From assembly GCA_965199815.1 (NCBI GenBank), contig CBDATE010000033.1, positions 62,001-126,000 on the forward strand: a stretch of 64,000 nt of DNA. Reading direction: 5' to 3'. Source of the stretch: Azotimanducus sp965199815 (GTDB taxonomy: Bacteria; Pseudomonadota; Gammaproteobacteria; Pseudomonadales; Azotimanducaceae). Below are positions 34,007 through 43,121 of the stretch, in pieces. Position 1 is the stretch's first letter; each line of letters starts with the position of its first letter. The translations under genes were made by a program, and so were the position numbers. The notes under the pieces were generated by a model. The model saw nothing but the letters and a program-made list of their open reading frames with translations. It ran no database searches and was not told the DNA's origin.

Positions 34007-34629
34007 GGGTAACCCTTTGCTGTATTCCGATCGGGTCGGGGTCTGAATTCACGGCGCACACTGTACATGTTCTGATCAGGTCCATATCCCGAGTGAGCAG
34101 TGTCGGTGCGTGTTTTCACTACCAACAGCACCTCGACCTCTGCGCTGTTGGCGCGCAGCCGTGCGTAGCGTCCGGTGGCATCGAGGTCAAGAAATTCGAG
34201 CAGCCAGTCGGCCTGACGAAAGGACGTGATAAATCCCTGCCGACTGCGCTTCAGGTCGTGAACCTCCATGTGCTCGCTCGGGCCTCCGCCAATCCAGGAA
34301 ATCAGGAGCTCAATCGGCAATGCCCACCCCAGATGCGTTGCAAGCACCTCTTGCGGCGCTCCGGATACGCGTATTCTCTGATTCTCGATATGGATGCGTT
34401 GCGAGTTTCCATGCAGATGCGTGGTGCCTGCCCCCAAGGCCCCCCAAAGGTAGGCATCGAACCCGGTATCAGTCTGCGCCCAACGAATATTCGATGAAAT
34501 CACCTCATCGGGCAGGGTGATCCTGAGCCGCCCTTGCAGCCAGAAGTCGGTCGGTGTCTCGGGCGCTGGCGGCAGCGTCTGACAAGCCGCAAGAGCGAGC
34601 ACCGTCAGCAGGCTCGTGAGGGCTCTCAT
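34003..34629 (-). CDS. lolB: Outer-membrane lipoprotein receptor LolB
   Basis: A 208-residue lipoprotein that receives lipoproteins from LolA at the outer membrane. The ATG at 34629 gives a signal peptide with lipobox LAAC (Cys at about residue 15). The core has DFWLQGRLRITLP and WALPIELLISWIGG, in line with the LolB fold. It is divergent from hemA, the conserved arrangement. The C-terminal GPDQNMYS segment matches the end of the five-hairpin element, so the tail may be repeat-derived. The usual downstream gene, ispE, is not present. Confidence 0.85.
   Translation of the reverse strand: MRALTSLLTVLALAACQTLPPAPETPTDFWLQGRLRITLPDEVISSNIRWAQTDTGFDAYLWGALGAGTTHLHGNSQRIHIENQRIRVSGAPQEVLATHLGWALPIELLISWIGGGPSEHMEVHDLKRSRQGFITSFRQADWLLEFLDLDATGRYARLRANSAEVEVLLVVKTRTDTAHSGYGPDQNMYSVRREFRPRPDRNTAKGYP
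34063..34089 (-). repeat. Fragment of the five-hairpin element inside the lolB 3' end
   Basis: TGTTCTGATCAGGTCCAT closely matches the outer arm of module 5 plus the terminal AACATAC of the element. It lies within the lolB reading frame. Confidence 0.5.
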
Positions 34630-34742
34630 GGCCGTGCCGCAACCCTGCTTCCCCGGGATTTTGCGCACCCGCTCGCGTCGATTTCTTCGAGAGGTGTCTC
34701 TTGGGTCACTGGTATTATGCCGTGTTTGCACCAGATCTCATC

Positions 34743-35987
34743 GTGACGGTTCTGGCCTATGGCATCAATCATCGCAGCGCCCCCATTGCGCTGAGGGAGC
34801 GCCTTGCGTTTCCTGATGATGCCGCGTCTGCCGCCTTGCACAGCCTGCGTGGCACACTGGAGCAGATCACCGAGACAGTCATTCTTTCCACGTGTAATCG
34901 AGCCGAATTCTACGTAGCGCTCACAGATGGCCAGTTACCTGATGTGGTGTGTGCCTTGCGCGAGTGGCTGGCAGTCTATCGAAATACCACGCTGCCGAGC
35001 GAGGCCGATTACATCTTGTGGAATGAGGATGCCTTCGTGCATCTGGCGCGGGTGGCATCGGGAATCGATTCGCAGGTACTTGGCGAGACGCAGATAATGG
35101 CACAGGTGAAGGCGGCCTGGGGGCGCGCCCGCGAGGCCGGGGTTCTGGGAGCAAAACTCGAACTCATGTGCGAGACGGCGCTGGCCACGGCAAAGCGGGT
35201 GCGCAGCGAGACAGGTATCGGCCAGTGTCGCGTCTCCTACCCCTCGGTATGTCTTGATCTGGCGGCGCGTATTTTCTCGAAGCTCGCGGACATTCATGTG
35301 CTGCTCATCGGTGCCGGTCCCATGATTGAATCCTTCGCGAAGGCGATCGGCTCTCGGGGTGTCGCCGGTCTGGTGATTGCCAATCGCACACTGTTGACAG
35401 CCGAGGCCCTGACGCGCCGGGAGAACGAATCGGCCATGCCGCTGGAATCCTTGCCGGAACGCTTGCATGAATTTGATCTGGTTATCTGCTCGACGGCTGC
35501 GCGCATACCCATTGTGAGCCGCGCAATGCTTGATGCGGCAATCAGGAAGCGCAAGCGGCGTCCCATGCTGGTGGTCGATATGGCCGTGCCGCGCGATGTC
35601 GAGCCGCAAGCCGCGGATTTGAGCGATCTCTTCCTGTACGCCATAGATGATCTCACCGACATCATCGAGGAGGGTGTACAGAATCGCCGCGAGGCGGCTG
35701 CCGAAGCCGAGAATCTGTTGCGTGAGGGGGCGCATCTGTATCAGAGCAAGCTGACGGCGCTCGCGCGTGGTGACTCGGTGCGGCGTTACCGGCAGGCGAT
35801 GGATGCGATCCGCGAAGCCGAGCTCGGAGCAGCCCTGTCATCGCTCGAGCGTGGTGTTGAACCCGAGGCAGCGCTTGCACATCTCAGTGCGCGGCTATCG
35901 GCGCGATTGATGCATCTGCCAACCGAAACCTTGCGTACCGGCGATCTTTCCCTGCTCGAAAGGCCGGAAGAGATGCGTCGGCACTGA
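34743..35987 (+). CDS. hemA: Glutamyl-tRNA reductase
   Basis: A 414-residue enzyme that reduces glutamyl-tRNA to glutamate-1-semialdehyde, the first step of C5 heme synthesis. Marks are YGINHRSAPIALRER, the catalytic Cys in STCNRAEFY, SQVLGETQIMAQVK, the NADPH loop IGAGPMIE, VIANRT, and DMAVPRDVEP. The GTG at 34743 (VTVLAYGINH) is taken as start because it fits the family N-terminus. It is followed by prfA after 2 bp, so hemA-prfA-prmC form an operon. Confidence 0.96.
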   Translation: MTVLAYGINHRSAPIALRERLAFPDDAASAALHSLRGTLEQITETVILSTCNRAEFYVALTDGQLPDVVCALREWLAVYRNTTLPSEADYILWNEDAFVHLARVASGIDSQVLGETQIMAQVKAAWGRAREAGVLGAKLELMCETALATAKRVRSETGIGQCRVSYPSVCLDLAARIFSKLADIHVLLIGAGPMIESFAKAIGSRGVAGLVIANRTLLTAEALTRRENESAMPLESLPERLHEFDLVICSTAARIPIVSRAMLDAAIRKRKRRPMLVVDMAVPRDVEPQAADLSDLFLYAIDDLTDIIEEGVQNRREAAAEAENLLREGAHLYQSKLTALARGDSVRRYRQAMDAIREAELGAALSSLERGVEPEAALAHLSARLSARLMHLPTETLRTGDLSLLERPEEMRRH

Positions 35988-35989
35988 TC

Positions 35990-37081
35990 ATGGCACTTTC
36001 CACATCTCTTCAGTCAAGACTCGAAGCCCTGCGTCAGCGTTACCGGGCGCTGGAAACTGCGCGCGCCAATCCGCGCATCGTCGAGAATCGTGAATCCTGG
36101 ATCAAGATCGAGCGCGAATTTGGTGAAATCGAACCTGTCGTGCACAAGTTCGAGGAGTTCTCGGCGCTCGAGACGGCGCTTCTCGAAGCCAAGGAGCTCG
36201 GTGAGGATGAGGATCCCGAGGTGCGGCAGCTCGCCGCCGATGAGGCAGAGACGGTGCAAGGCAAGCTGGCCAGCTGCCTTGATGAGCTGCGTGTCCTGCT
36301 GTTGCCGAGCGACCCGAATGCCGATGCCAATGTCTTTCTCGAGGTGCGCGCCGGAACCGGCGGAGAGGAGGCGGCGCTGTTTGCCGGCGATCTCTATCGC
36401 ATGTATTTTCGTTTTGCCGAACAGCAAGGCTGGCGCAGTGAAATAGTCAACGAGCGAGGCGGTGCCTACGGGGGGTTCAAGGAAGTGATCCTGCGCGTGG
36501 AAGGCAAGTCCGTGTACAGCCGACTCAAGTTTGAATCCGGTACGCATCGTGTGCAGCGTATCCCCGAGACCGAGGCGCAGGGACGTATCCATACTTCGGC
36601 CTGCACCCTGGCCGTGTTGCCCGAGGTCGAGGAAGTGGAAGAGGTTGCAATCGAGCCTTCTGATCTGCGTTTCGACACCTACCGGGCATCGGGCGCTGGC
36701 GGTCAGCACGTGAACAAGAAGGATACGGCTGTGCGTATCACGCATCTTCCTACCAACACAGTTGTCGAATGTCAGGACGAGCGTTCGCAGCTACAGAACC
36801 GACAAAGGGCGCTGGCACTTCTGCGCGCGCGGCTGCTTGATGCCGAGCGACAGAAGTCGCAACAGGCGCAAGACGAGACGCGCCGCGCCCATGTCGGTAG
36901 CGGCGACCGTTCGGAGCGCATTCGCACATACAACTTCCCGCAAAATCGCGTCACTGACCACCGTATTGGCCTGACGCTCTACCGGCTTGAAGAGGTGCTC
37001 GAGGGTCGCCTGGAACTCCTGATTGAACCCTTGCAGGCAGACCATCAAGCGCGGCTTCTGGGCGCACTCGGTGATGAATAA
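35990..37081 (+). CDS. prfA: Peptide chain release factor 1
   Basis: A 363-residue class I release factor for UAA/UAG. The GGQ motif reads ASGAGGQHVNKKDTAVRITH. The stop-codon recognition tripeptide lies in RIPETEAQGRIHTSA (PET, where Escherichia coli has PAT). The N-terminal helices and C-terminal coiled coil are complete. It overlaps prmC by 8 bp, and PrmC methylates the GGQ glutamine of this protein. Confidence 0.97.
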   Translation: MALSTSLQSRLEALRQRYRALETARANPRIVENRESWIKIEREFGEIEPVVHKFEEFSALETALLEAKELGEDEDPEVRQLAADEAETVQGKLASCLDELRVLLLPSDPNADANVFLEVRAGTGGEEAALFAGDLYRMYFRFAEQQGWRSEIVNERGGAYGGFKEVILRVEGKSVYSRLKFESGTHRVQRIPETEAQGRIHTSACTLAVLPEVEEVEEVAIEPSDLRFDTYRASGAGGQHVNKKDTAVRITHLPTNTVVECQDERSQLQNRQRALALLRARLLDAERQKSQQAQDETRRAHVGSGDRSERIRTYNFPQNRVTDHRIGLTLYRLEEVLEGRLELLIEPLQADHQARLLGALGDE

Positions 37082-37955
37082 TCCCGGGTTGCAGCGCCGG
37101 TTTGCAGGTGATGCGATCAGGCGAATGACCGCATCATGCGATGCCGTGAGCCACTCGCATCGCGACCGGCAGCTCATCAGGGCGCATTGCTTCGGCAAGC
37201 CGCTTGCCTGGGCTTTTGCCCATCCCGAGGCAGCAGCGAGCGCATCTGTGGCCAAACGCATTGCTTCGCTCGAGGCGCGGCGCGCGAACGGCGAACCCAT
37301 GGCGTACTTGCTCGGAGCCAGCGAGTTTCATCGGGTTCGCTTGTGCATCACGCCGGATGTGCTGTGTCCCCGTCCGGAAACCGAAATGCTTGTGGACTGG
37401 GCGACAGGCAGGCTGCCTCGTGGCGCGCGGGTGCTCGATCTGGGCACAGGCTCCGGTGCCATCGCCATCGCCATGGCCGACGCGCGCCCGGATCTCGACA
37501 TCACGGCTGCCGACATGAGCACCGCCGCCACCCTCTGTGCTCGCGAGAATGCGGCTCGCGTGGGCGTGAAGATCAATATCCTGTGTGCAGATTGGTGCCA
37601 GGGTCTTGCCGGTCGCTTCGCTGCGATCTTGAGTAATCCGCCGTATGTATGCCGGGATGATCCGAGTTTGCAGTGTGCGCCGCTGAAGTTTGAGCCGCGA
37701 GTGGCGCTTGACGGCGGGCAGGAAGGTCTGGAGGCGCTTCGCGAGGTGGTTTGGCAGTCTGTTGACTGTCTCGCTGAAGGCGGTTGGCTGGTGCTCGAAC
37801 ATGGGTGTGATCAGGCCGGTCGCGTACGGTGCATGCTGCGAGATGCCGGATTCACGGCGATAGACACCGAGAGAGATCTGTCTGGGCACGAGCGCATGAC
37901 CTTCGGCTGCAAGGATTCGGCAGGGGGAGGGACACCGGGCTCAATGCCCGGGTAG
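37074..37955 (+). CDS. prmC: Release factor glutamine methyltransferase
   Basis: A 293-residue SAM-dependent N5-glutamine methyltransferase acting on release factors. Motifs are RRANGEPMAYLLGASEFH, CPRPETEMLVDWA, the SAM loop VLDLGTGSGAIAIA and the catalytic SNPPYV. The ATG at 37074 overlaps the prfA stop. The C-terminus has a short Gly-rich extension (SAGGGTPGSMPG) not typical of the family. Confidence 0.95.
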   Translation: MNNPGLQRRFAGDAIRRMTASCDAVSHSHRDRQLIRAHCFGKPLAWAFAHPEAAASASVAKRIASLEARRANGEPMAYLLGASEFHRVRLCITPDVLCPRPETEMLVDWATGRLPRGARVLDLGTGSGAIAIAMADARPDLDITAADMSTAATLCARENAARVGVKINILCADWCQGLAGRFAAILSNPPYVCRDDPSLQCAPLKFEPRVALDGGQEGLEALREVVWQSVDCLAEGGWLVLEHGCDQAGRVRCMLRDAGFTAIDTERDLSGHERMTFGCKDSAGGGTPGSMPG

Positions 37956-37959
37956 GTGT

Positions 37960-38715
37960 ATGCGAGACGAACAGCTGTTGCGCTATTCGCGGCACATCAT
38001 GCTGCCGCAGATTGATGTTGCTGGCCAGGAGAAGCTCTTGTCCGCACGGGTGCTCATCGGCGGTCTGGGAGGTCTTGGCTGCCCGGCTGCGCTCTATCTC
38101 TCGGCAGCAGGCGTGGGAGAACTGCACCTTGCAGACGCTGACCGGGTAGAGCTTTCCAACCTGCAACGACAGATTCTCTTCACGGATCAGGATGTGGGGG
38201 CGAGCAAGGTGCTTGCCGGCGCTCATCACCTCGAGCGGCAGCACCCGAACAGCCGTGTGATCGCACACGAGTGTCGGCTTGCCGAGGCATCACTCGATGA
38301 ACTGCTGGAGCAGGTGGATCTGGTGCTGGACTGCACCGATAACTTTGCTGCCAGATACGCCATCAACCGCGCCTGCGTCCTGTACCGACGGCCTCTGGTG
38401 AGCGCGGCCGCCATAGGCTTCGATGCCTGGATCAGCCTGTTCGACTTTCGCAAGTCAACCTCGCCCTGCTATGCCTGTTTCTATCCGAGCTTTGATGACG
38501 ATGCCGCGGCCTGTACCGAAAATGGCGTGGCAGCGCCTCTGGTTGGCCTGATGGGCAGCCTGATGGCGCTTGAAGCCATGAAGCTCATTGCCGATGCGGG
38601 CGAACCTCTGGTCGGCAGGGTATTGCAGGTTGATGGATTGAGAGGCGAGTTTCGCTGCTTCTCATTGCAGCCACGAATCGGGTGCGATGTGTGTTCGCAC
38701 AGACGAGGCAACTGA
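37960..38715 (+). CDS. moeB: MoeB/ThiF-type adenylyltransferase
   Basis: A 251-residue E1-like enzyme that adenylates the C-terminal glycine of a sulfur carrier (MoaD or ThiS). Marks are RYSRHIMLPQIDVAGQEKL, the nucleotide loop IGGLGGLGCPAALYL, SNLQRQILF, LDCTDNF, CTENGVAAPLVG, and zinc Cys pairs CYAC and CDVC. The prfA-prmC-moeB order is known from other gammaproteobacteria. ThiF and MoeB cannot be told apart by sequence alone. Confidence 0.9.
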   Translation: MRDEQLLRYSRHIMLPQIDVAGQEKLLSARVLIGGLGGLGCPAALYLSAAGVGELHLADADRVELSNLQRQILFTDQDVGASKVLAGAHHLERQHPNSRVIAHECRLAEASLDELLEQVDLVLDCTDNFAARYAINRACVLYRRPLVSAAAIGFDAWISLFDFRKSTSPCYACFYPSFDDDAAACTENGVAAPLVGLMGSLMALEAMKLIADAGEPLVGRVLQVDGLRGEFRCFSLQPRIGCDVCSHRRGN

Positions 38716-38754
38716 GTTCGCCGGGACTCACGGTATGTTCGGGTCAAGAGCGGT

Positions 38755-39456
38755 TCATCGGTTGCCCGCGAGTGACGAAGAGCAACCTGCGTTGCAGGCA
38801 AGGCCGTCTGCACAGGCGGCGGCAAGCCTGGCTTCGACTTCGGCGATGCCCGGGCAGGGATGTACGAGGTCGCGAATCTGCGTCATGCGCAAGCCGGTAA
38901 AGCCGCAGGGATGAATTCTCGAGAAGGGTTCGAGATCCATGTCAATATTCAATGACAAGCCGTGATACGAGCAGCCCCGGCGGATGCGCAGCCCGAGCGA
39001 TGCAATCTTGGCATCCTCGACAAAAACGCCCGGTGCGCCTTCCCGGCAGTGTGAAGAAATGCCGTACTCGGCAAGCGTCGAGACGATCGCATCCTGTATC
39101 AGGCTGACCAATGAGCGGATAGCGAGCCCGACTCGTGGCAGGTCTATCAGCAGGTACACCACGGATTGCCCCGGCCCATGGTAAGTGACCTGACCGCCAC
39201 GGTCGGTGGCAACCACAGGAATATCGCCCGGATTCAGCAAGTGCTCGGCCTGACCGGCCTGCCCCTGCGTGAATACCGGTTCGTGCTCGGTCATCCAGAT
39301 TTCATCGCACAGACCGGCGCGGTTTGTGTGCCTGATGCGCTCGTCGGTAAAGTCGCGCATGGCGCGATACACCCTGGCATAGTCAGAGCGACCAAGCCAA
39401 CGCCGGACGACTGTCAACTTGTCGGTGGCGGGGGTGGCGGGCAGATATTGATTCAC
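38755..39456 (-). CDS. lipB: Octanoyltransferase LipB
   Basis: A 233-residue enzyme that moves octanoyl groups from ACP to lipoyl domains. Motifs are RGGQVTYHGPGQ, the catalytic Lys in KIASLGLRIRRGCSYHG, and the catalytic Cys in IHPCGFTGLRMTQ. The GTG at 39456, just after the dacA stop, was chosen; TTG at 39417 is an alternative. The frame upstream of it is the dacA C-terminus read out of frame. dacA-lipB neighbourhood is conserved. Confidence 0.94.
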   Translation of the reverse strand: MNQYLPATPATDKLTVVRRWLGRSDYARVYRAMRDFTDERIRHTNRAGLCDEIWMTEHEPVFTQGQAGQAEHLLNPGDIPVVATDRGGQVTYHGPGQSVVYLLIDLPRVGLAIRSLVSLIQDAIVSTLAEYGISSHCREGAPGVFVEDAKIASLGLRIRRGCSYHGLSLNIDMDLEPFSRIHPCGFTGLRMTQIRDLVHPCPGIAEVEARLAAACADGLACNAGCSSSLAGNR

Positions 39457-39466
39457 AGCCGAGTCG

Positions 39467-40624
39467 CTACTCGAAAAGCCCGCGAAAGAAAAGCACTGTC
39501 CCGTCGTAGAGGCGCTGAAAGAAGCCGGATTGCTCGACATCTGCCAGGGCAATCAGCGGCAGATTGAGCACTTCCGTGTCGTCAAGTGTGAGAATCGCTC
39601 GACCCACTTCCTGATCCTGAGTGACCGGTGCCTCGAGATGCGGTGGCACGTCAAAGCTGAGGTCAATATCCTGCTTGCGTCCACGCGCAATAGTTACCAG
39701 TGGCGAGCGTGGTACGCCGAGATTGACCTGTGGTTCCAGACCGTACCAGACCTGAGCGGCCATGAGCGGAATCCTGGCATCCACAACGCGCGTGGTTTCA
39801 TGAAAACTGTATCCCCAGGTCAGCAAGCTGCGCACTGCCCGTGTGCGCGCAGAAGTGCTTGCCGACTTCAGTACCACGGCAATCAGACGCATGTTGCGCT
39901 CCGTCGAGGAAGCGATCAGACAATAGCCAGCCGCCTTGGTGTAGCCAGTCTTGATGCCGTCAACGCCTCGACCCTCGTGCAGCAGAGTGTTGCGATTTGG
40001 CTGGCGAATGTCGTTGTAGGTGAATTCGGTTTCGGAGTAGTAGGCATAATGGTCAGGGAACTCCTGAATCAGATGCCGACTCAGGATGAACAGATCTCCG
40101 GCGGTGGTGTATTGCCCCGGCAGCTCCAGCCCGGTGGCATTCAGGAACTGCGTATTGTTCATCCCGATGGCCGTCGCCTTGGCGTTCATCATGTCGGCAA
40201 ATGCGGATTCCGAGCCGGCGATATACTCGGCGACGGCGACGCTGGCATCGTTCCCCGACTGGATGATGACGCCTCGCAACAGGTCTTCAAGTCGCACTTC
40301 AGTGCCTTCACGTATGAACATTCGCGACCCTTCCGCCTGCCAGGCATTGACACTCACCGGTACCATATCGTCTGCGGAGAAGCGACCAAGATTGATTTGT
40401 TCGGCGGCGACTATGCCGGTCATGATCTTGGTGAGGCTGGCCGGAGAGAGGCGCTCGTCTTCGTTCAGCGAGGCGAGCACGGCACCCGAGTCGGCATCGC
40501 CGAGGAGCCAGGCACCGGCCGGTGGCTGTGGTGCTCTGGGGGTCAGGGTGCTTGCCTCGGCACTGGTCTGAAATGCCGACAAGGTGAGGATGAGTAGCAT
40601 CATGGTCAACCCGGGAAGGCGCAT
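39467..40624 (-). CDS. dacA: D-alanyl-D-alanine carboxypeptidase (PBP5/6 type)
   Basis: A 385-residue low-molecular-weight penicillin-binding protein that trims pentapeptides in the wall. The signal peptide ends near SAEA. The active-site motifs are SPASLTKIMTG (SxxK), SGNDAS (SxN) and GIKTGYT (KTG). A PBP5 C-terminal beta domain and a membrane-anchoring amphipathic tail (GFFQRLYDGTVLFFRGLFE) follow. A GAGG ribosome site precedes the ATG. Confidence 0.96.
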   Translation of the reverse strand: MRLPGLTMMLLILTLSAFQTSAEASTLTPRAPQPPAGAWLLGDADSGAVLASLNEDERLSPASLTKIMTGIVAAEQINLGRFSADDMVPVSVNAWQAEGSRMFIREGTEVRLEDLLRGVIIQSGNDASVAVAEYIAGSESAFADMMNAKATAIGMNNTQFLNATGLELPGQYTTAGDLFILSRHLIQEFPDHYAYYSETEFTYNDIRQPNRNTLLHEGRGVDGIKTGYTKAAGYCLIASSTERNMRLIAVVLKSASTSARTRAVRSLLTWGYSFHETTRVVDARIPLMAAQVWYGLEPQVNLGVPRSPLVTIARGRKQDIDLSFDVPPHLEAPVTQDQEVGRAILTLDDTEVLNLPLIALADVEQSGFFQRLYDGTVLFFRGLFE

Positions 40625-40693
40625 ACGGAAACCTCGCTCGAATGTTCTGTGCAGTCGGATGGAATGAGTCGGATCAGGCTTGATGACAGCCCA

Positions 40694-41530
40694 TCAATCC
40701 GAATCGACGATGAACGCGCGGATGCCGAGCCTTTCGAGCAGACTTCGCTGCGCCGCTTCAGCTTCCTGGCGGGTCTGAAAAGGCCCCACCAGAACCCGAA
40801 CGAGACGAGTAGTGTCATCAGCTCGCATCGAAATCTCGCCAAGATCCTGCTGGCGTAATTGATTGCCGAGTTGCTCGGCGTTGGCCCGGGTGGAAAACGC
40901 CCCTGCCTGGAGCAGATAGCTGTCTTGTTCACGAGTCGTCTCCGGATGGTCGCTACCGCCCGGAAACAGGCCGCTCAGCAGTGATGGCTTGTCGACGGGA
41001 ATGGCCTCGACGCGCACCCGGGCAGTACCTCGGGGAAAGACACCGAGCTGTACCGCAGCTGCATAGGAGAGGTCGATAATGCGACCTGCCTTGAAGGGGC
41101 CACGATCGTTGACTCGCACCACCAGTGTTCGGCCATTCTCGAGGTTGGTGACTTGCACATAGGTGGGCAGTGGCAGGGATTTGTGCGCGGCAGTAATCTT
41201 GTACACATCGTAGGGTTCGCCGGAAGATGTCTTGCGACCGTGAAACTTGGTGCCGTACCAGGACGCGATACCAACTTCACGATAGCCTTCGGCGCTCTCC
41301 AGAACGCGATAGGTTTTTCCGAAAACCTCATAGGGGCTGTGGTTGCCCAGCCTGGATCTGGGTTCCCAGCGGGGGGTCGGCTCGGTAATCTTCATCAACT
41401 CCGAAATGGGTCGGGTGGGAATGCCATCGACCTGAGCGTCGCCCATGGACAGCAGCGAACAGCCCGTTATCAGCAGGCACAGCGGCAGAAGGGGAGCCAG
41501 TTGTCGATGCTTACAGGATGCGCGAGTCAT
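40694..41530 (-). CDS. rlpA: RlpA-like septal lytic transglycosylase lipoprotein
   Basis: A 278-residue lipoprotein with lipobox LITGC, a double-psi beta-barrel domain (EVGIASWYGTKFHGRKTSSG, VVRVNDRGPF, IDLSYAAA; about residues 85-180), and a C-terminal SPOR domain (SYLLQAGAFSTRANAEQLG, residues about 205-275) that binds denuded septal glycan. The Glu, Asp and His expected for lytic activity are seen in GEPYD and AAHKS. It overlaps the acyl-CoA synthetase stop by 20 bp and precedes dacA, as in other gammaproteobacteria. Confidence 0.93.
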   Translation of the reverse strand: MTRASCKHRQLAPLLPLCLLITGCSLLSMGDAQVDGIPTRPISELMKITEPTPRWEPRSRLGNHSPYEVFGKTYRVLESAEGYREVGIASWYGTKFHGRKTSSGEPYDVYKITAAHKSLPLPTYVQVTNLENGRTLVVRVNDRGPFKAGRIIDLSYAAAVQLGVFPRGTARVRVEAIPVDKPSLLSGLFPGGSDHPETTREQDSYLLQAGAFSTRANAEQLGNQLRQQDLGEISMRADDTTRLVRVLVGPFQTRQEAEAAQRSLLERLGIRAFIVDSD

Positions 41531-43082
41531 GCGAACCCCAGTAACGATCTTTCAGCAACCTCTTGTAGAGCTTGCCGGTGGGCAGGCGCGGCAACTGCGG
41601 GTCGAAATCGATGCTCTTCGGACACTTGTAGTGCGCGAGTCGCTCGCGTACGAACTCCAGAAGCTCCTTCTCCAATGCCTCATCCGGCATCCTGCCTTGC
41701 ACGACTTGCACCACCGCCTTGACCGCTTCCCCCATCTCCTCGTCGGGAACGCCGAGCACCGCGACATCGTCCACGGCGGGATGGAGAATCAGCTGGTCTT
41801 CAACTTCCTGTGGATAAATATTGACACCGCCAGATACGATCATGAAGGTGGCCCTGTCGGTGAGGAACAGGTAGTTGTCTTCATCAAGGTAGCCAACATC
41901 ACCCAGGGTTGTCCAGTTTGGATGTGCCGGGTGCTGTGAATCTCTGGTCTTTTGCTCATCCTTGTAATAGCCGTAGGCCATTTCGGGCGGGAGCTCGAAA
42001 TACACCAGTCCCTGCTCGCCAGCGGCGAGTTCATTGCCCTGTTCATCACAGATGTGGATTTGACCCAGCAGGGATTTGCCCACGGTACCTGGCCGTGCGA
42101 GCCATTCCTGCGGATTTGCATGTGTGAATCCGTTGGCTTCACTGCCGGCGTAATACTCGTAAATGATGGGCCCCCACCAGTCCATCATCTGACGCTTGAC
42201 TTCTCGCGGACAGGGTGCCGCGGCGTGAATGGCGACCTTGTGCGAGGACAGGTCGTAGCTGTTGCGTACGGATTCGTCGAGTTTGAGCATGCGGGTAAAC
42301 ATGGTGGGCACCCACTGACTGTGCGTGACCTGATGTTTCTCGATGGCCGCCAGGGCATCAACGGCATCGAATCGCGGCATCACGACCACCCGCGCGCCGA
42401 CTGTCTGCGTCGCTATCGAGAAAGACAGGGGCGCTGCGTGATAGAGGGGCGCGGGCGAGAGATACACGGTTGATTCATTCACTCCCCACAGGAGGGACTG
42501 CAACCCTGCGGTGGGTGAATCTGCCTCTTCGTGAATCATCTTGTCCGGTAGTGTGCGAGCAACCCCTTTGGGATGTCCTGTGGTGCCGGATGAATAAAAC
42601 ATGAAGGCACCTGTCGGTTGCTCCGCCAGTGGCTCTGCGGGACTTGCGTCGCGCGCGGCATCAAGGCTCTGAAAGCCGTCCGCCAGGCCGTCCACCATCA
42701 TCCAGAGTGTGCATCCGGGTGCATACGCAGGCATGTTGACGGCGATGTCCGCCAGCCGCGCCGAACTGATGCAAGCCTTGGCATCACAATTATCCACTAT
42801 GTAGCCCGCTTCCTCTGCGGTGAGATAACGATTCACCGGCGTGAGCCAGAGCCCTGATCTCATGGCTGCCCAGGCCACTTCGAACCAGGCGAGGTGGTTT
42901 TCCATGAAGATGGCGATGTGGTCGTCCTTGCGTAATCCCTGGCGATAGAGGTACTGGGCAATCTGATTCGAGCGGTCGTCGAGTGTCTGCCAGGTGAGGC
43001 TGGCGACTTCCACACCATCTGCACCGGTGAGGGTGACCGCTTTTTCCGCGGGTTTGATCGATGCCCAATGTCCAGGGTACAT
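41511..43082 (-). CDS. Acyl-CoA synthetase (AMP-forming)
   Basis: A 523-residue member of the adenylate-forming family that activates a carboxylic acid to its CoA thioester. Motifs are the P-loop FYSSGTTGHPKGVA, YEYYAGSE, TLGDVGYLDEDNYLFL and the C-terminal catalytic Lys in LPTGKLYKR. Chain length or aromatic preference cannot be assigned. It is upstream of rlpA on the same strand, with overlapping ends, which is not a usual neighbour. Confidence 0.88.
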   Translation of the reverse strand: MYPGHWASIKPAEKAVTLTGADGVEVASLTWQTLDDRSNQIAQYLYRQGLRKDDHIAIFMENHLAWFEVAWAAMRSGLWLTPVNRYLTAEEAGYIVDNCDAKACISSARLADIAVNMPAYAPGCTLWMMVDGLADGFQSLDAARDASPAEPLAEQPTGAFMFYSSGTTGHPKGVARTLPDKMIHEEADSPTAGLQSLLWGVNESTVYLSPAPLYHAAPLSFSIATQTVGARVVVMPRFDAVDALAAIEKHQVTHSQWVPTMFTRMLKLDESVRNSYDLSSHKVAIHAAAPCPREVKRQMMDWWGPIIYEYYAGSEANGFTHANPQEWLARPGTVGKSLLGQIHICDEQGNELAAGEQGLVYFELPPEMAYGYYKDEQKTRDSQHPAHPNWTTLGDVGYLDEDNYLFLTDRATFMIVSGGVNIYPQEVEDQLILHPAVDDVAVLGVPDEEMGEAVKAVVQVVQGRMPDEALEKELLEFVRERLAHYKCPKSIDFDPQLPRLPTGKLYKRLLKDRYWGSHDSRIL

Positions 43083-43121
43083 GCCAGCCTCCGAGTGCTT
43101 TCAGCGAGAGAAAACCGGGAA

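Noticed and set aside
36550..36600. PET instead of PAT in the codon-recognition loop of release factor 1
   Set aside because: The loop follows a P-x-T pattern that varies among bacteria, so it is not evidence of altered stop-codon reading.
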